DNA of 64,000 nt. Source: Rossellomorea aquimaris (GTDB lineage: Bacteria; Bacillota; Bacilli; Bacillales; Bacillaceae_B). The position numbers and the translations under genes were made by a program. Positions 43,510 through 54,041 of the stretch are shown piece after piece. Location of the stretch: positions 62,001 through 126,000 of the forward strand of contig NZ_JAIVAR010000001.1 of assembly GCF_020171925.1 (NCBI RefSeq), written 5' to 3'. The first letter of the stretch is position 1. Every line of letters starts with the position of its first letter. A model generated the notes under the pieces. It did not search any database. It had not been told where the DNA came from and saw only the letters and a list, made by a program, of their open reading frames with translations.

Positions 43510-43759
43510 GCTGTTGGTTGGAGTGAAAGACGCAGACTCCTGCGGGAGAAGTGGCTGATGTGAGACGTGTCTAGCTACAGTGGTCTGCTCCCGTTTGAAA
43601 ATTAACCTTCGACTTTTGAGGCGAAAAACGCCTCTAAAGCCGAAGAACATTTTTCAAAGGGAGCAAAACGCCCACTTCCGCTTTTCGGGCCCGCAGGCGC
43701 AGCCGAGGAGGCTCACGGGTCACCCGCGGAAAGCGAAGTCTCGCACGGAAACCAACAGC
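43510..43759. repeat. Dispersed repeat with 10 bp terminal inverted repeats, interrupted
   Basis: The element is bounded by GCTGTTGGTT (43510-43519) and its inverse AACCAACAGC (43750-43759). The left half (GGAGTGAAAGACGCAGACTC, CTGCGGGAGAAG, GTGAGAC) and right half (CCCGCAGGCG, CCGAGGAGGCTCAC, CCCGCGGAAAGCGA) together match a family of intergenic repeats I know from many Bacillaceae genomes. In the usual form GTGAGAC is joined directly to CCCCGCAGGCGC; here about 120 bases intervene. No gene is supported within it. Confidence 0.7.
43567..43689. repeat. Hairpin-forming repeat inserted in the outer repeat
   Basis: The arms pair over most of the length: AGTGG with CCACT, TGCTCCC with GGGAGCA, GTTTGAAAA with TTTTTCAAA, CTTCGACTTTTGAGGCG with CGCCTCTAAAGCCGAAG, loop AAAAA. 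The beginning (GTGTCTAGCT) and end (ACTTCCGCTTTTC) match the ends of a second Bacillaceae repeat class. Its right arm recurs at 61386-61443 with one mismatch. Confidence 0.75.
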
Positions 43760-43805
43760 GGTGTTCAGTACAGATCGAACTAAAGGTGATTAATTCAATC
43801 AAGCT

Positions 43806-43835
43806 AAAAATGATATTTAAATCATATCATTTTTT
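43806..43835. terminator. AT-rich bidirectional hairpin before the P-type ATPase gene
   Basis: AAAAATGATA pairs with TATCATTTTT around TTTAAATCA, giving a T-run on both strands. It could end transcripts in either direction between rqcH and the ATPase gene. Confidence 0.5.
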
Positions 43836-43908
43836 AGGACGAGTCTGAATAAGAATGCTAAGAGAAGAACAACTTTTCGTTATTGTAGGAGGAGAGTGAA
43901 TTGGTTGA

Positions 43909-46587
43909 ATGAAATTTCATGAGATGAGACAGGAAGACATAGAAAAGTCATTAAATACCGATTATCAAAACGGTCTGTCGGAAGAAGATGTATCCCAAAA
44001 AAGGAAACAGTTTGGATACAATCAGCTAGAAGAAGCAGAAAAACAATCAAATCTACTATTATTTTTCAGCCAATTTAAAGATTTCATGGTGCTTGTCCTG
44101 CTAGCAGCCACCCTCATATCGGGATTGCTTGGTGAGTATATTGATGCAATCGCCATCATTGCGATCGTATTGATCAACGGCTTCCTCGGATTTTTCCAGG
44201 AAAGAAAAGCTGAAAAGTCGCTTCAGGCACTTAAAGAGCTGTCGGCTCCACAAGTTTCGGTGCTGAGGGATGGGAACTGGATAAAGATTCCTTCCAAAGA
44301 AGTGATGGTGGGCGACATCCTGCGCTTTGTAAGTGGAGACAGGATTGGGGCAGACATGAGATTGTTGGAAGCAAACAATCTGGAAATCGAAGAGTCGGCA
44401 CTAACTGGTGAATCGGTTCCAGTGACGAAGACAACCAATCCTGTCGTTGGGGACCATGTCAGTCTGGGCGATCTTGAAAATATGGCATTCATGGGGACGA
44501 TGGTTACAAGAGGGAATGGGATCGGAGTCGTCACTGCGATCGGAATGAAGACAGCGATGGGGCAAATTGCGGACATGCTGCAAAAAGCAGAAACCATGAC
44601 CACTCCTTTACAACGAAGGCTGGAGGAATTGGGGAAAATCCTCATTACGGTGGCGCTCATCCTCACTGCTCTTGTCGTTGGGGTCGGGGTGATTCAAGGA
44701 CATGATATCTATACAATGTTCCTGGCAGGCGTGTCGCTCGCAGTGGCTGCCATTCCTGAAGGGCTTCCTGCCATCGTGACCGTGGCCCTTTCACTTGGTG
44801 TTCAACGGATGATCAAAAAGAAAGCCATCGTAAGGAAGCTTCCTGCAGTTGAGACCCTTGGCTGTGCATCTGTCATCTGTTCGGATAAGACAGGGACGCT
44901 CACACAGAATAAAATGACCGTTACTCACTTATGGAGCGGGGGAAGAGAGTGGTCCGTAACCGGAACCGGTTATGAACCTGAAGGTCAATTCTACAATGGT
45001 GAAGAAAGGGTTTCGCCACATGGCCAGAAAGCGCTGAATCAATTACTTACGTACGGGATGCTCTGCAATCACGCGGAACTCATCAGCCGGGAAGATAGTT
45101 TTGCCGTTGATGGGGACCCGACTGAAGGTGCCCTCCTGGTAGCAGGTTTGAAAGCAGGATTGAATAGGGCATCCCTATCAGAGAAATTCACAGTCGTAAA
45201 AGAGTTTCCGTTTGATTCCACAAGAAAAATGATGACTGTCATTGTCGTCGATCAACATGGTAAGCAGTTCTCCGTGACCAAAGGGGCACCCGATGTCCTG
45301 GCAGCCAAAAGCGAATCCATCCTCTGGGATGATAAGCTTCAATTGAAGACAAGGGAACTGTCTCAGAAAGTGGAGCATGCCATTGAGGGGATGTCATCGA
45401 ATGCACTCAGAAACATTGCCATTGGCTACAAGTCTTTAAATGGGATGAAAGTGGAGTCCCTGAGTGAAAAGGATGTGGAAGAAGGGATCACGTTCATTGG
45501 GCTTCAGGGGATGATCGATCCGCCAAGACCGGAAGTGAAACAAGCTGTCAGGGAATGTAAGGCAGCGGGGATAAAGACGGTCATGATCACTGGGGATCAT
45601 GTATTGACGGCAAAGGCGATTGCTGCCCAGTTAGGCATCCTGAAAAGGAACGACAAAGTCCTGGACGGAAAAGCATTGAACGAAATGGATGTAGAAGAAC
45701 TTCAGGAAGTCGTGGAAGAAGTGTCGGTCTTTGCCCGTGTATCGCCTGAACATAAATTGAAAATCGTCAAAGCCTTGCAGAATAGGGGGCATGTCGTCGC
45801 CATGACAGGTGATGGGGTAAATGATGCTCCTGCCATCAAGTCTGCCGATATCGGAGTGGCAATGGGAATCACGGGAACAGATGTGGCAAAGGAATCTTCT
45901 TCCCTTGTACTTTTGGATGACAATTTCGCGACAATAAAATCCGCGATTCAAGAAGGTCGGAATATCTATGAAAATATCCGGAAGTTCATCAGATATCTCC
46001 TAGCGTCAAACGTAGGGGAAATCCTGGTCATGTTATTTGCCATGCTGTTGGCATTGCCTCTTCCGCTCGTTCCGATTCAAATCCTGTGGGTGAACCTGGT
46101 GACAGACGGACTCCCTGCGATGGCACTGGGACTTGATAAACCTGAAGACGATGTCATGAAGAGGAAGCCTAGGAATTTGAAAGAAGGCGTGTTCTCCCGT
46201 GGCTTGGGATGGAAAGTCGTATCAAGGGGGTTTTTGATCGGGATCGTTACACTCCTTGCATTCATCCTGGCACACAAGGCACACCCTGATCATTTGGCAT
46301 ATGCACAGACGGTCGCATTCGCCACCCTTGTCATGGCCCAGTTGATCCATGTATTCGATTGCAGAAGCGAAGTGTCTGTATTCTCAAGGAATCCGTTCGG
46401 TAACATGTACTTGGTCTGGGCTGTCATTTCATCTTTGGTACTGATGCTGCTTGTCATCTATATTCCAACGTTGCAGCCGATTTTCCATACAGTCCCGATC
46501 CAATGGAAAGACTGGTTATTAATCTTAGGATTGAGTTCCGTCCCTACCTTTTTACTTGCAGGTTCATTTTTTGCAAGAAAAAAATAG
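43909..46587 (+). CDS. yloB: Calcium-transporting P-type ATPase (YloB type)
   Basis: A P2A-type ATPase expected to export Ca2+. The 892 residues contain about ten membrane segments, the actuator motif TGES near 164-167, the PEGLP motif in membrane helix 4 (near 283), the phosphorylated Asp326 in CSDKTGTLTQ, and the hinge TGDGVNDAPA near 635. It is close to B. subtilis YloB (890 residues). The ATG at 43909 is preceded by an in-frame stop; AGGAGGAG lies 13-15 bases upstream, somewhat far. A terminator follows. Between rqcH and this gene only repeats occur. Confidence 0.95.
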   Translation: MKFHEMRQEDIEKSLNTDYQNGLSEEDVSQKRKQFGYNQLEEAEKQSNLLLFFSQFKDFMVLVLLAATLISGLLGEYIDAIAIIAIVLINGFLGFFQERKAEKSLQALKELSAPQVSVLRDGNWIKIPSKEVMVGDILRFVSGDRIGADMRLLEANNLEIEESALTGESVPVTKTTNPVVGDHVSLGDLENMAFMGTMVTRGNGIGVVTAIGMKTAMGQIADMLQKAETMTTPLQRRLEELGKILITVALILTALVVGVGVIQGHDIYTMFLAGVSLAVAAIPEGLPAIVTVALSLGVQRMIKKKAIVRKLPAVETLGCASVICSDKTGTLTQNKMTVTHLWSGGREWSVTGTGYEPEGQFYNGEERVSPHGQKALNQLLTYGMLCNHAELISREDSFAVDGDPTEGALLVAGLKAGLNRASLSEKFTVVKEFPFDSTRKMMTVIVVDQHGKQFSVTKGAPDVLAAKSESILWDDKLQLKTRELSQKVEHAIEGMSSNALRNIAIGYKSLNGMKVESLSEKDVEEGITFIGLQGMIDPPRPEVKQAVRECKAAGIKTVMITGDHVLTAKAIAAQLGILKRNDKVLDGKALNEMDVEELQEVVEEVSVFARVSPEHKLKIVKALQNRGHVVAMTGDGVNDAPAIKSADIGVAMGITGTDVAKESSSLVLLDDNFATIKSAIQEGRNIYENIRKFIRYLLASNVGEILVMLFAMLLALPLPLVPIQILWVNLVTDGLPAMALGLDKPEDDVMKRKPRNLKEGVFSRGLGWKVVSRGFLIGIVTLLAFILAHKAHPDHLAYAQTVAFATLVMAQLIHVFDCRSEVSVFSRNPFGNMYLVWAVISSLVLMLLVIYIPTLQPIFHTVPIQWKDWLLILGLSSVPTFLLAGSFFARKK

Positions 46588-46605
46588 TGAATTGTGGTAT
46601 AATCC

Positions 46606-46643
46606 AAAAGGTAATAGAGATTTGTCCTCTATTACCTTTTTTT
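46606..46643 (+). terminator. Intrinsic terminator after the P-type ATPase gene
   Basis: AAAAGGTAATAGAG pairs with CTCTATTACCTTTT around ATTTGTC, with a T-run. Confidence 0.92.
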
Positions 46644-46773
46644 ACATATAGTCAGTCCGATCATCTTATAAGTATCCCTTTGATTGTAACATTATAGAGG
46701 TTACTGGGAGGTTTATACATAATCAAACAACATTACTTGACACGATTAAACAGGCAGATTGGAAGTGATCGTA

Positions 46774-47649
46774 ATGGTTGTCAGTATGACAGGCTTTGGA
46801 AGAAGTAAACTGGATTCAGAACGTTTTTCCATAACAGTGGAAATGAAATCGGTGAATCATCGGTTTCATGAATGCTATATACGCCTTCCCCGTCAATTGA
46901 TGAAACTTGAAGATAAAATCAAAAAACAGGTTTCGGAATTAATCAGAAGAGGAAAAGTGGATATTTTCATCACCATCACAGGTGAAGGGCTGGTCCATAG
47001 AAACCTGCATATTGACTGGAAGCTCATTCAAGATTATTATCAGTTAGTACATGAAGTGAAAGAGAGTTTTCAAGTGAAAGGCGACATCGAGTTAAATCAT
47101 CTATTGGCAAGGGAAGAGTTCGTGACAATCGATGAAACGGAACAAGAGAATGAAGAGCTCGAACAATTGGTGCTTAATGCTGTCAACTTGGCTGCGGAAG
47201 AATTAAAGGAAATGAGGGTGAAGGAAGGCGACGCCCTTAATGCGGATTTTCATACCCACTTGAATTCATTCGAAGAAAAAGTGCTGATGTTGAGTAGTTT
47301 CGCTCCTGAAGTGGTTAAACAATACCGTGAAAAGCTGCGTAGGAAAATGACGGAATATGCAGAAGGGGCGCTTGATGAAACGCGTTTACTGAATGAAGTG
47401 GCCATTATGGCCGATAAATCTGATATAACGGAAGAATTGACCCGTTTGAAGAGCCATATTCACTACTTCCAAACAACTTTGAGCTTGAAGGAACCGATCG
47501 GCAGGAAGCTTGATTTCATGATTCAGGAAATGAACCGTGAAGTGAATACAATCGGTTCGAAATCGAATGATTCAACGATCACATCACTTGTCGTCGAGCT
47601 GAAATCAACACTGGAGAAGCTAAGGGAGCAAGTGCAAAATGTAGAATAA
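46774..47649 (+). CDS. yloC: YicC-family endoribonuclease YloC
   Basis: YicC-family proteins act as metal-dependent endoribonucleases; B. subtilis YloC belongs to them. The 291 residues show the conserved N-terminus [29 protein letters not shown] split near 24-43, and the C-terminal motif [20 protein letters not shown] split near 250-269 followed by GSKSND. I chose ATG at 46774, preceded by GGAAGTGAT; an in-frame TTG at 46759 adds five residues. remA follows after a small hairpin. Confidence 0.92.
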   Translation: MVVSMTGFGRSKLDSERFSITVEMKSVNHRFHECYIRLPRQLMKLEDKIKKQVSELIRRGKVDIFITITGEGLVHRNLHIDWKLIQDYYQLVHEVKESFQVKGDIELNHLLAREEFVTIDETEQENEELEQLVLNAVNLAAEELKEMRVKEGDALNADFHTHLNSFEEKVLMLSSFAPEVVKQYREKLRRKMTEYAEGALDETRLLNEVAIMADKSDITEELTRLKSHIHYFQTTLSLKEPIGRKLDFMIQEMNREVNTIGSKSNDSTITSLVVELKSTLEKLREQVQNVE

Positions 47650-47652
47650 GAA

Positions 47653-47685
47653 GTTTAGTTTTTCAAGTATACGGAGAAACTAAGC
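47653..47685 (+). other. Small hairpin between yloC and remA
   Basis: GTTTAGTTTTTC can pair with GAGAAACTAAGC around AAGTATACG. There is no T-run, so it is not a typical terminator. It ends 20 bases before the remA start. Confidence 0.4.
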
Positions 47686-47705
47686 TATTGATTAGGAGGA
47701 GCGTC

Positions 47706-47978
47706 ATGTCTATTAAGCTCATCAATATAGGATTCGGAAATATTGTTTCGGCTAATCGGATCATTTCGATTGTCAGTCCTGAATCTGCACCGATCAAACG
47801 GTTGATCCAAGATGCAAGGGACCGCGGAACGCTGGTTGATGCTACATACGGAAGAAGAACACGGGCTGTCATCATCACCGATAGCGATCATGTGATCTTA
47901 TCGGCTGTTCAACCTGAAACCGTTGCTCATCGATTAACCGATAAAGAGGATTTGCAAGAAGAAGGGCAGGGTAAATAA
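47706..47978 (+). CDS. remA: Extracellular matrix regulator RemA (DUF370)
   Basis: RemA is a DNA-binding activator of biofilm matrix and osmoprotection genes in B. subtilis. The 90 residues match the family along the length: [20 protein letters not shown] near 6-25, [14 protein letters not shown] near 28 and [23 protein letters not shown] split near 45-67. I chose ATG at 47706, 6 bases after AGGAGGAG. gmk starts directly at the stop. Confidence 0.96.
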   Translation: MSIKLINIGFGNIVSANRIISIVSPESAPIKRLIQDARDRGTLVDATYGRRTRAVIITDSDHVILSAVQPETVAHRLTDKEDLQEEGQGK

Positions 47979-48593
<615 letters not shown>

Positions 48594-48815
48594 ATGTTAT
48601 ATCCATCGATTGACTCATTGATGAAAAAAATTGATTCCAAATATTCTTTAGTAAGCGTTGCTGCAAAGCGCGCGAGGGGACTTCAAGAAACGGGTGATTT
48701 CCGCTTGGAGAAGTATGCTTCTAAAAAGTTTGTCGGCAAAGCACTTGAAGAAATCCATGCCGGACAATTATCGATGAAAGAACGAGATGAAAAAGCCGTT
48801 TACTCGGATGAGTAA
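48594..48815 (+). CDS. rpoZ: RNA polymerase omega subunit
   Basis: Omega helps assemble RNA polymerase by folding around the beta-prime C-terminus. The 73 residues show [30 protein letters not shown] and the later [10 protein letters not shown] motif. It starts right after the gmk stop, with GGAGG in the gmk 3' end 7 bases upstream. A terminator follows. Confidence 0.97.
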   Translation: MLYPSIDSLMKKIDSKYSLVSVAAKRARGLQETGDFRLEKYASKKFVGKALEEIHAGQLSMKERDEKAVYSDE

Positions 48816-48847
48816 TTCTTTCATCTCATAAGCCATGACGTGATTAA

Positions 48848-48902
48848 AGGGTTGACTCAAAAAGATTTTAATCTTTCTGGGACAGCCCTATTTTCTTTTT
48901 GT
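48848..48902 (+). terminator. Terminator after rpoZ
   Basis: AGGGTTGACTC pairs with GGGACAGCCCT, and AAAGATT with AATCTTT above it; the right arm is followed by ATTTTCTTTTT. Confidence 0.75.
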
Positions 48903-48954
48903 TTATAAATCCTTCATAATATAAGGAAGTAAAAAGTGTAATGGGGGAAAGACG

Positions 48955-50178
48955 ATGATTCAGGGGAAAAAGATACTTTTATGTGTTACTGGGGGCATAG
49001 CCGTTTATAAGGCTGCCGCATTGACCAGCAAGCTGGTACAAAGCGGAGCGGAAGTGAAGGTCATCATGACGGATTCGGCGATGAAATTTGTTTCGCCGCT
49101 GACGTTTCAGGCCCTCTCGAGACAAGATGTATATTGGGATACGTTCGATGAAAAAGACCCTTCCAAGATTGCGCACATCGACCTTGCAGATTGGCCTGAC
49201 CTCGTACTGGTCGCACCTGCAACGGCCAACATGATCGGCAAAGTGGCGAATGGGATCGCCGACGACATGATCTCCACGACTCTCTTGGCTACTACGGCAC
49301 CTGTCTGGGTTGCGCCAGCAATGAATGTACATATGTATGACCATCCTGCTGTACAGAGAAACATCAGGAGATTGTATGACGATGGATGCCGGTTCATTGA
49401 GCCGAGCGAAGGTTACCTTGCCTGTGGATACGTTGGGAAAGGGCGGCTGGAAGAGCCTGAACAAATCGTGGGTATCATCCATGATCATTTCTCAGGAGTG
49501 AAGGAAGAAACGCTTATCCTTAAAGGGAAGCGTATTGTCATTACAGCCGGTCCTACACGTGAAAAAATCGATCCGGTCAGATTCTTCTCAAATCGTTCGA
49601 CTGGAAAAATGGGGCATGCCCTGGCATTGGCTGCTAAAGAGCTCGGTGCAGAGGTAACCTTGATCTCGGGACCGACAAATCTTGAGCCGCCTTCTGGGGT
49701 GGAATTCATTCCCGTGACTTCAGCTGAGGAAATGTACGATGCCGTCCATTCCCGATTCAATGCGGCGGATATCGTGGTCAAGAGTGCTGCAGTGGCAGAC
49801 TACCGACCGGTGGAGGTACTTGACCAGAAGCTGAAGAAGAAGGAAGGCAATCTACTGTTGGAATTCGAAAGGACGAAGGATATACTGAAAAGCCTAGGTG
49901 AAAAGAAAGATGGACAGTTCTTGATCGGCTTCGCAGCTGAAACGATGAACGTTGAGGAATATGCAAAAGCGAAGTTACATAAGAAAAATGCGGATATGAT
50001 CGTTGCCAACAATGTGACGGAAGAAGGATCCGGTTTCGGGACAGAGACAAACAAAATCACAATCATCTCAGAACATGCAGTAAGGGAACTGCCACTACTC
50101 TCAAAACTGGATGCATCCAAGGAAATTTTCCGGGAAGCAATCAAAGAGATGGGGCGTAAGCATGAAGAACGTAGCTAG
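48955..50178 (+). CDS. coaBC: Bifunctional phosphopantothenoylcysteine synthetase/decarboxylase CoaBC (Dfp)
   Basis: CoaBC makes 4'-phosphopantetheine, the precursor of coenzyme A. Of the 407 residues, about 1-180 form the flavin-dependent decarboxylase (CoaC) with VTGGIAVYKAAAL near 10, PAMNVHMY near 120 and the flexible-loop cysteine in LACGYVGKGRL near 157. Residues about 190-400 form the synthetase (CoaB) with ITAGPTREKIDPVRFFSNRS (near 197) and the IGFAAET motif near 322. GGGGGAAAG precedes the ATG. Its end overlaps priA by 17 bases. Confidence 0.97.
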   Translation: MIQGKKILLCVTGGIAVYKAAALTSKLVQSGAEVKVIMTDSAMKFVSPLTFQALSRQDVYWDTFDEKDPSKIAHIDLADWPDLVLVAPATANMIGKVANGIADDMISTTLLATTAPVWVAPAMNVHMYDHPAVQRNIRRLYDDGCRFIEPSEGYLACGYVGKGRLEEPEQIVGIIHDHFSGVKEETLILKGKRIVITAGPTREKIDPVRFFSNRSTGKMGHALALAAKELGAEVTLISGPTNLEPPSGVEFIPVTSAEEMYDAVHSRFNAADIVVKSAAVADYRPVEVLDQKLKKKEGNLLLEFERTKDILKSLGEKKDGQFLIGFAAETMNVEEYAKAKLHKKNADMIVANNVTEEGSGFGTETNKITIISEHAVRELPLLSKLDASKEIFREAIKEMGRKHEERS

Positions 50179-52588
50179 CGTCATAGTCGATGTCCCCGCG
50201 ATGCAGACAGATCGTACATACGATTATCTCGTTCCGGATGAATGGCTTGGAAGCATTTCTCCCGGGATGAGGGTGGCTGTCCCATTCGGTCCAAGAAAAA
50301 TACAGGGATTCGTCATGGAATTGAAGGAAAAAGGGGAAGTATCTAAATTAAAGCCCATCCACGAGCCGATGGATTTAGTCCCTGTATTGAATGAAGAGTT
50401 ATTGTCACTGGGTAACTGGTTGACGGAGAAGACACTCTCTTTTAAAATTTCAGCCTTTCAAGCCATGCTACCCGCAGCAATGAAGGCAAAGTATGAAAAA
50501 TATTTTCAATTAGAAACCACTGCTGAGCATGTCGACCTGCCAGAGTCTTTGATCCCTTTTTTCAAAAAGGGGAGTGAAGTCCCTTGGAAGGTGATTGAAC
50601 AGGCAGGGTTGCTTCCAGTGATTCAACCCCTAGTGAATAAAGGGATCATTGATGTCATCTACAAGGTAAAGGCGAAAGGGAACAAAAAGACAGTGAGGCA
50701 CCTCAAGCTGAATGTATCAGGAACTCGCCTCCAGGAAGTGATAGAAGGACTTCCTCCTCAAGCGAATAAGCAAAAGGAAGTTCTTCAATACATGAACAGT
50801 CTAGGAGATCCCGGAAAAGCGTTTCTTACTAATGAACTCATCGAAGGGGCAGAAACGACATCCTCTACGATCAAAGCATTAGTGAAAAAAGGGATTCTGA
50901 TTGAAAAAAGCGTCGAGGTATACCGTGATCCCTTTGAAAACAGGGTCTTTGAGAAAACGACACCGCTCACTTTGACGGATCAACAAAGGGAAGCAATCCT
51001 TCCGATCCTGGAAACGATCGAGGATACCCTGCATCGCACCTTCCTGTTATACGGAGTGACTGGAAGCGGAAAAACTGAAATCTATTTGCAATCCATTCAA
51101 CGAGTGTTGGAAAAAGGAAAAGAAGCGATTGTCCTCGTCCCAGAAATCTCGCTCACCCCTCAAATGGTCCATCGCTTCAAAGGGCGCTTTGGTAATGATG
51201 TAGCGGTCCTGCACAGCGGGTTATCGGTCGGTGAGAAATACGATGAATGGAGAAAAATCCAGCGTAAGGAAGTAAAGGTCGTGGTCGGCGCCAGGTCGGC
51301 CATTTTTGCACCGTTCGAAAATCTCGGGATCATCATCATCGATGAGGAGCATGAAACAAGTTATAAGCAGGAAGAGAATCCCCGTTACCATGCAAGGGAT
51401 GTGGCTGTGAAGAGGGCTGAAACACACAGGTGCCCCGTCATCCTTGGAAGTGCGACTCCTTCACTGGAATCATTCGCTCGGGCTTCGAAAGGCGTCTACC
51501 ACCTTCTTACTTTGAATAAACGGATGAATGATGGTGACTTGCCCGCTGTATCAATCGTTGATATGAGAGAAGAATTAAGGAGCGGGAATCGCTCGATGTT
51601 TTCACAGGAACTATTCGATAAGCTGCAAACCCGGATCGAGAAAGGGGAACAAACGGTCTTATTCCTGAATAGAAGAGGGCACTCTTCTTTCATCATGTGC
51701 CGCGATTGCGGCTTCGTCGTACAATGCCCAAACTGTGACATTTCCCTGACATATCACCGCTTTTCCAATGGGATGAAGTGTCATTATTGTGGATATGAAG
51801 AGCATGTCCCGAACACATGCCCGGAATGTGAAAGTGAACATATCCGCTATTTCGGGACGGGTACACAGAAGGTGGAAGAAGAACTGAATAAGCTTTTGCC
51901 TGGTGCGAGAATCATCCGGATGGATGTGGATACAACAAGCAGGAAGGGTTCGCACGAAAAACTATTGAACGCATTTGGCGAAGGAAAGGCGGATATCCTT
52001 CTTGGCACCCAGATGATTGCCAAAGGACTCGATTTCCCGAATATCACATTGGTTGGCGTATTGAGCGCAGATACAATGCTCCATTTGCCTGACTTCCGGG
52101 CGGCGGAAAAGACCTTTCAGCTCCTGACCCAGGTCAGCGGGCGGGCAGGAAGGCACAAATTGCCGGGTGAAGTGGTGATCCAGACCTACACCCCTGAGCA
52201 CTATTCAATAGAACTCGCTTCTGAACACGATTATGATCGCTTTTATTCTCAAGAGATGATGATGAGGAAAATGGGGAATTATCCACCGTTTTATTACATC
52301 ACCTTGATTACGCTCAGTCATGAAGACTTGATGCAGGTCGTATCCATCGCTGAAAGATTGTCTGGTTTCATCCGTTCACGACTCTCCCAATCAACGATTA
52401 TTCTAGGGCCGTCAGCTTCCCCGATCCCCCGGATCAAAAATAGATATCGTTACCAATGTTTGATAAAATACAAGCGGGAACCGAATTTAGCTTCAACCTT
52501 AAAAACAGTGCTGGATCAATTTCAACAACAATATGCATCTCAAGGTTTATCAATCTCGATTGATGTGAATCCTTATGTGATGATGTAA
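50162..52588 (+). CDS. priA: Primosomal replication restart helicase PriA
   Basis: PriA recognises stalled forks and recombination intermediates and reloads the replicative helicase. The 808 residues contain the N-terminal DNA-binding domain, Walker A in GVTGSGKTEIYL near 300, the DEEH box in IIIDEEHETSYKQ near 393, and an eight-cysteine zinc region (CRDC, CPNC, CHYC, CPEC, about 515-560) inserted before the second helicase lobe. I chose ATG at 50162 within the coaBC end; an in-frame ATG at 50111 lies deeper in coaBC. Confidence 0.96.
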   Translation: MKNVASVIVDVPAMQTDRTYDYLVPDEWLGSISPGMRVAVPFGPRKIQGFVMELKEKGEVSKLKPIHEPMDLVPVLNEELLSLGNWLTEKTLSFKISAFQAMLPAAMKAKYEKYFQLETTAEHVDLPESLIPFFKKGSEVPWKVIEQAGLLPVIQPLVNKGIIDVIYKVKAKGNKKTVRHLKLNVSGTRLQEVIEGLPPQANKQKEVLQYMNSLGDPGKAFLTNELIEGAETTSSTIKALVKKGILIEKSVEVYRDPFENRVFEKTTPLTLTDQQREAILPILETIEDTLHRTFLLYGVTGSGKTEIYLQSIQRVLEKGKEAIVLVPEISLTPQMVHRFKGRFGNDVAVLHSGLSVGEKYDEWRKIQRKEVKVVVGARSAIFAPFENLGIIIIDEEHETSYKQEENPRYHARDVAVKRAETHRCPVILGSATPSLESFARASKGVYHLLTLNKRMNDGDLPAVSIVDMREELRSGNRSMFSQELFDKLQTRIEKGEQTVLFLNRRGHSSFIMCRDCGFVVQCPNCDISLTYHRFSNGMKCHYCGYEEHVPNTCPECESEHIRYFGTGTQKVEEELNKLLPGARIIRMDVDTTSRKGSHEKLLNAFGEGKADILLGTQMIAKGLDFPNITLVGVLSADTMLHLPDFRAAEKTFQLLTQVSGRAGRHKLPGEVVIQTYTPEHYSIELASEHDYDRFYSQEMMMRKMGNYPPFYYITLITLSHEDLMQVVSIAERLSGFIRSRLSQSTIILGPSASPIPRIKNRYRYQCLIKYKREPNLASTLKTVLDQFQQQYASQGLSISIDVNPYVMM

Positions 52589-52616
52589 AGCAATATATAG
52601 AAAGCAGAGGTATGTA

Positions 52617-53102
52617 ATGGCCATTCTTCCAATTGTAATGCACCCTGATCCAATCTTGGAAAAAGAATGTGAGAAGGTAACAGCATTTGACAAGAAATTA
52701 AAGAAATTATTGAACAACATGTATGACACAATGATAGAAGCGGACGGTGTCGGACTCGCTGCCCCACAAGTAGGGGTGGACCTGCAAGTGGCGATCGTCG
52801 ATATTGGTGATGACAGCGGTACGATCGAACTGATCAACCCTGAAATCATCGAAGTAAATGGGTCTCAAACAGATCTTGAGGGCTGCCTGAGTTTCCCGGG
52901 ATTGTATGGGGAAGTCACGAGGCCAGATTCCATCAAAGTCAGAACGTATAACCGAAAAGGGAAGTTGATCGAATTTCACGCGAAGGATTTTATGGCACGG
53001 GCCATCCAGCATGAAATAGATCATCTCAACGGTATTCTTTTCACATCAAAAATAGAACGATATGTAACCGAAGAAGAACTAGAAAGGTATGAATCAGAAT
53101 GA
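52617..53102 (+). CDS. def: Peptide deformylase
   Basis: Def removes the formyl group from nascent N-formylmethionine. The 161 residues have the three motifs [10 protein letters not shown] near 42-51, EGCLSFPG with metal ligand Cys90, and QHEIDHLNG with His132, Glu133 and His136. GAGGTATG lies upstream of the ATG. It overlaps the start of fmt by four bases, pairing the formylating and deformylating enzymes in one unit. Confidence 0.97.
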   Translation: MAILPIVMHPDPILEKECEKVTAFDKKLKKLLNNMYDTMIEADGVGLAAPQVGVDLQVAIVDIGDDSGTIELINPEIIEVNGSQTDLEGCLSFPGLYGEVTRPDSIKVRTYNRKGKLIEFHAKDFMARAIQHEIDHLNGILFTSKIERYVTEEELERYESE

Positions 53103-54040
53103 CAAAGATTGTTTTTATGGGAACACCGGATTTCTCAGTCCCTGTTCTACAGGCACTATTGGAGGAAAAATATGATGTGATTGCAGTTGTGACACAGCCA
53201 GACAGGCCAGTCGGGAGAAAACGCGTACTTACGCCTCCTCCAGTGAAAGCCGAAGCTGTGAAACACGGAATTCCGGTATATCAACCGGAAAAAATCAGGA
53301 ATCAAGAAGATTTAGATCAAATCTTGGCACTGGAACCTGACTTGATCATCACTGCTGCTTTTGGACAGATTTTGCCGAAGGAATTACTTGAGGCACCACG
53401 ATACGGATGCATCAATGTTCATGCTTCCTTGTTACCTGAACTAAGGGGAGGTGCCCCGATTCATTACTCAATCATTCAAGGAAAGAAGAAAACCGGTGTA
53501 ACAATCATGTACATGGTGGAAAAACTGGATGCCGGTGACATGATCAGCCAGGTTGAAGTCGAAATAGAAGAACAGGATCACGTAGGTACACTGCATGATA
53601 AATTGAGTGTGGCAGGCTCGAAGCTATTGATTGAAACGTTACCCGATTTGTTGGCCGGTAAATTGAATGGAGTCAAGCAGGATGATTCAAAAGCGACGTT
53701 TGCCAGGAACATCAAGAGGGAGCAGGAAAAAATCGACTGGTCGAAGCCGGGAGAGGAAATCTACAACCATATTAGAGGTATGCACCCTTGGCCTGTTGCT
53801 TATACCACATTGGACGGTGCGGTGATGAAGGTTTGGTGGGGAGAGAAAGTGAGCAGCGATTCTTCAGAACCAGGCAAAATCATGAGTATTCAAAAGGATG
53901 GATTCATCGTGTCGACAGGAAACGGAACAGCCATCAAGATTACAGATCTGCAGCCGTCTGGAAAGAAGAGGATGAGCGCCGTGGACTACTTGCGTGGAGC
54001 GGGATCGAATTTGGAAACTGGAACGGTGTTGGGAGAATAA
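53099..54040 (+). CDS. fmt: Methionyl-tRNA formyltransferase
   Basis: Fmt formylates initiator Met-tRNA with 10-formyl-tetrahydrofolate. The 313 residues (317 in B. subtilis) show [15 protein letters not shown] near 6-20, the folate site [20 protein letters not shown] (split near 106-125) with catalytic Asn, His and, further on, LDAGDM near 144. The C-terminal tRNA-binding domain begins near 208. The start overlaps the def stop (ATGA) and rsmB begins one base after its stop. Confidence 0.97.
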   Translation: MTKIVFMGTPDFSVPVLQALLEEKYDVIAVVTQPDRPVGRKRVLTPPPVKAEAVKHGIPVYQPEKIRNQEDLDQILALEPDLIITAAFGQILPKELLEAPRYGCINVHASLLPELRGGAPIHYSIIQGKKKTGVTIMYMVEKLDAGDMISQVEVEIEEQDHVGTLHDKLSVAGSKLLIETLPDLLAGKLNGVKQDDSKATFARNIKREQEKIDWSKPGEEIYNHIRGMHPWPVAYTTLDGAVMKVWWGEKVSSDSSEPGKIMSIQKDGFIVSTGNGTAIKITDLQPSGKKRMSAVDYLRGAGSNLETGTVLGE

Positions 54041-54041
54041 T

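Noticed and set aside
43580-43783. 67-codon + strand frame in the nested repeat
   Set aside because: It lies wholly in repeat sequence and changes class of sequence midway; no start signal.
43266-43908. Search for a CRISPR array or transposase in the repeat-rich intergenic region
   Set aside because: The repeats are inverted-repeat elements without regular spacers, and no transposase-like frame is present.
46735-46758. TTGACA upstream of yloC
   Set aside because: No acceptable -10 follows at 16-18 bases, and it lies too close to the start codon.
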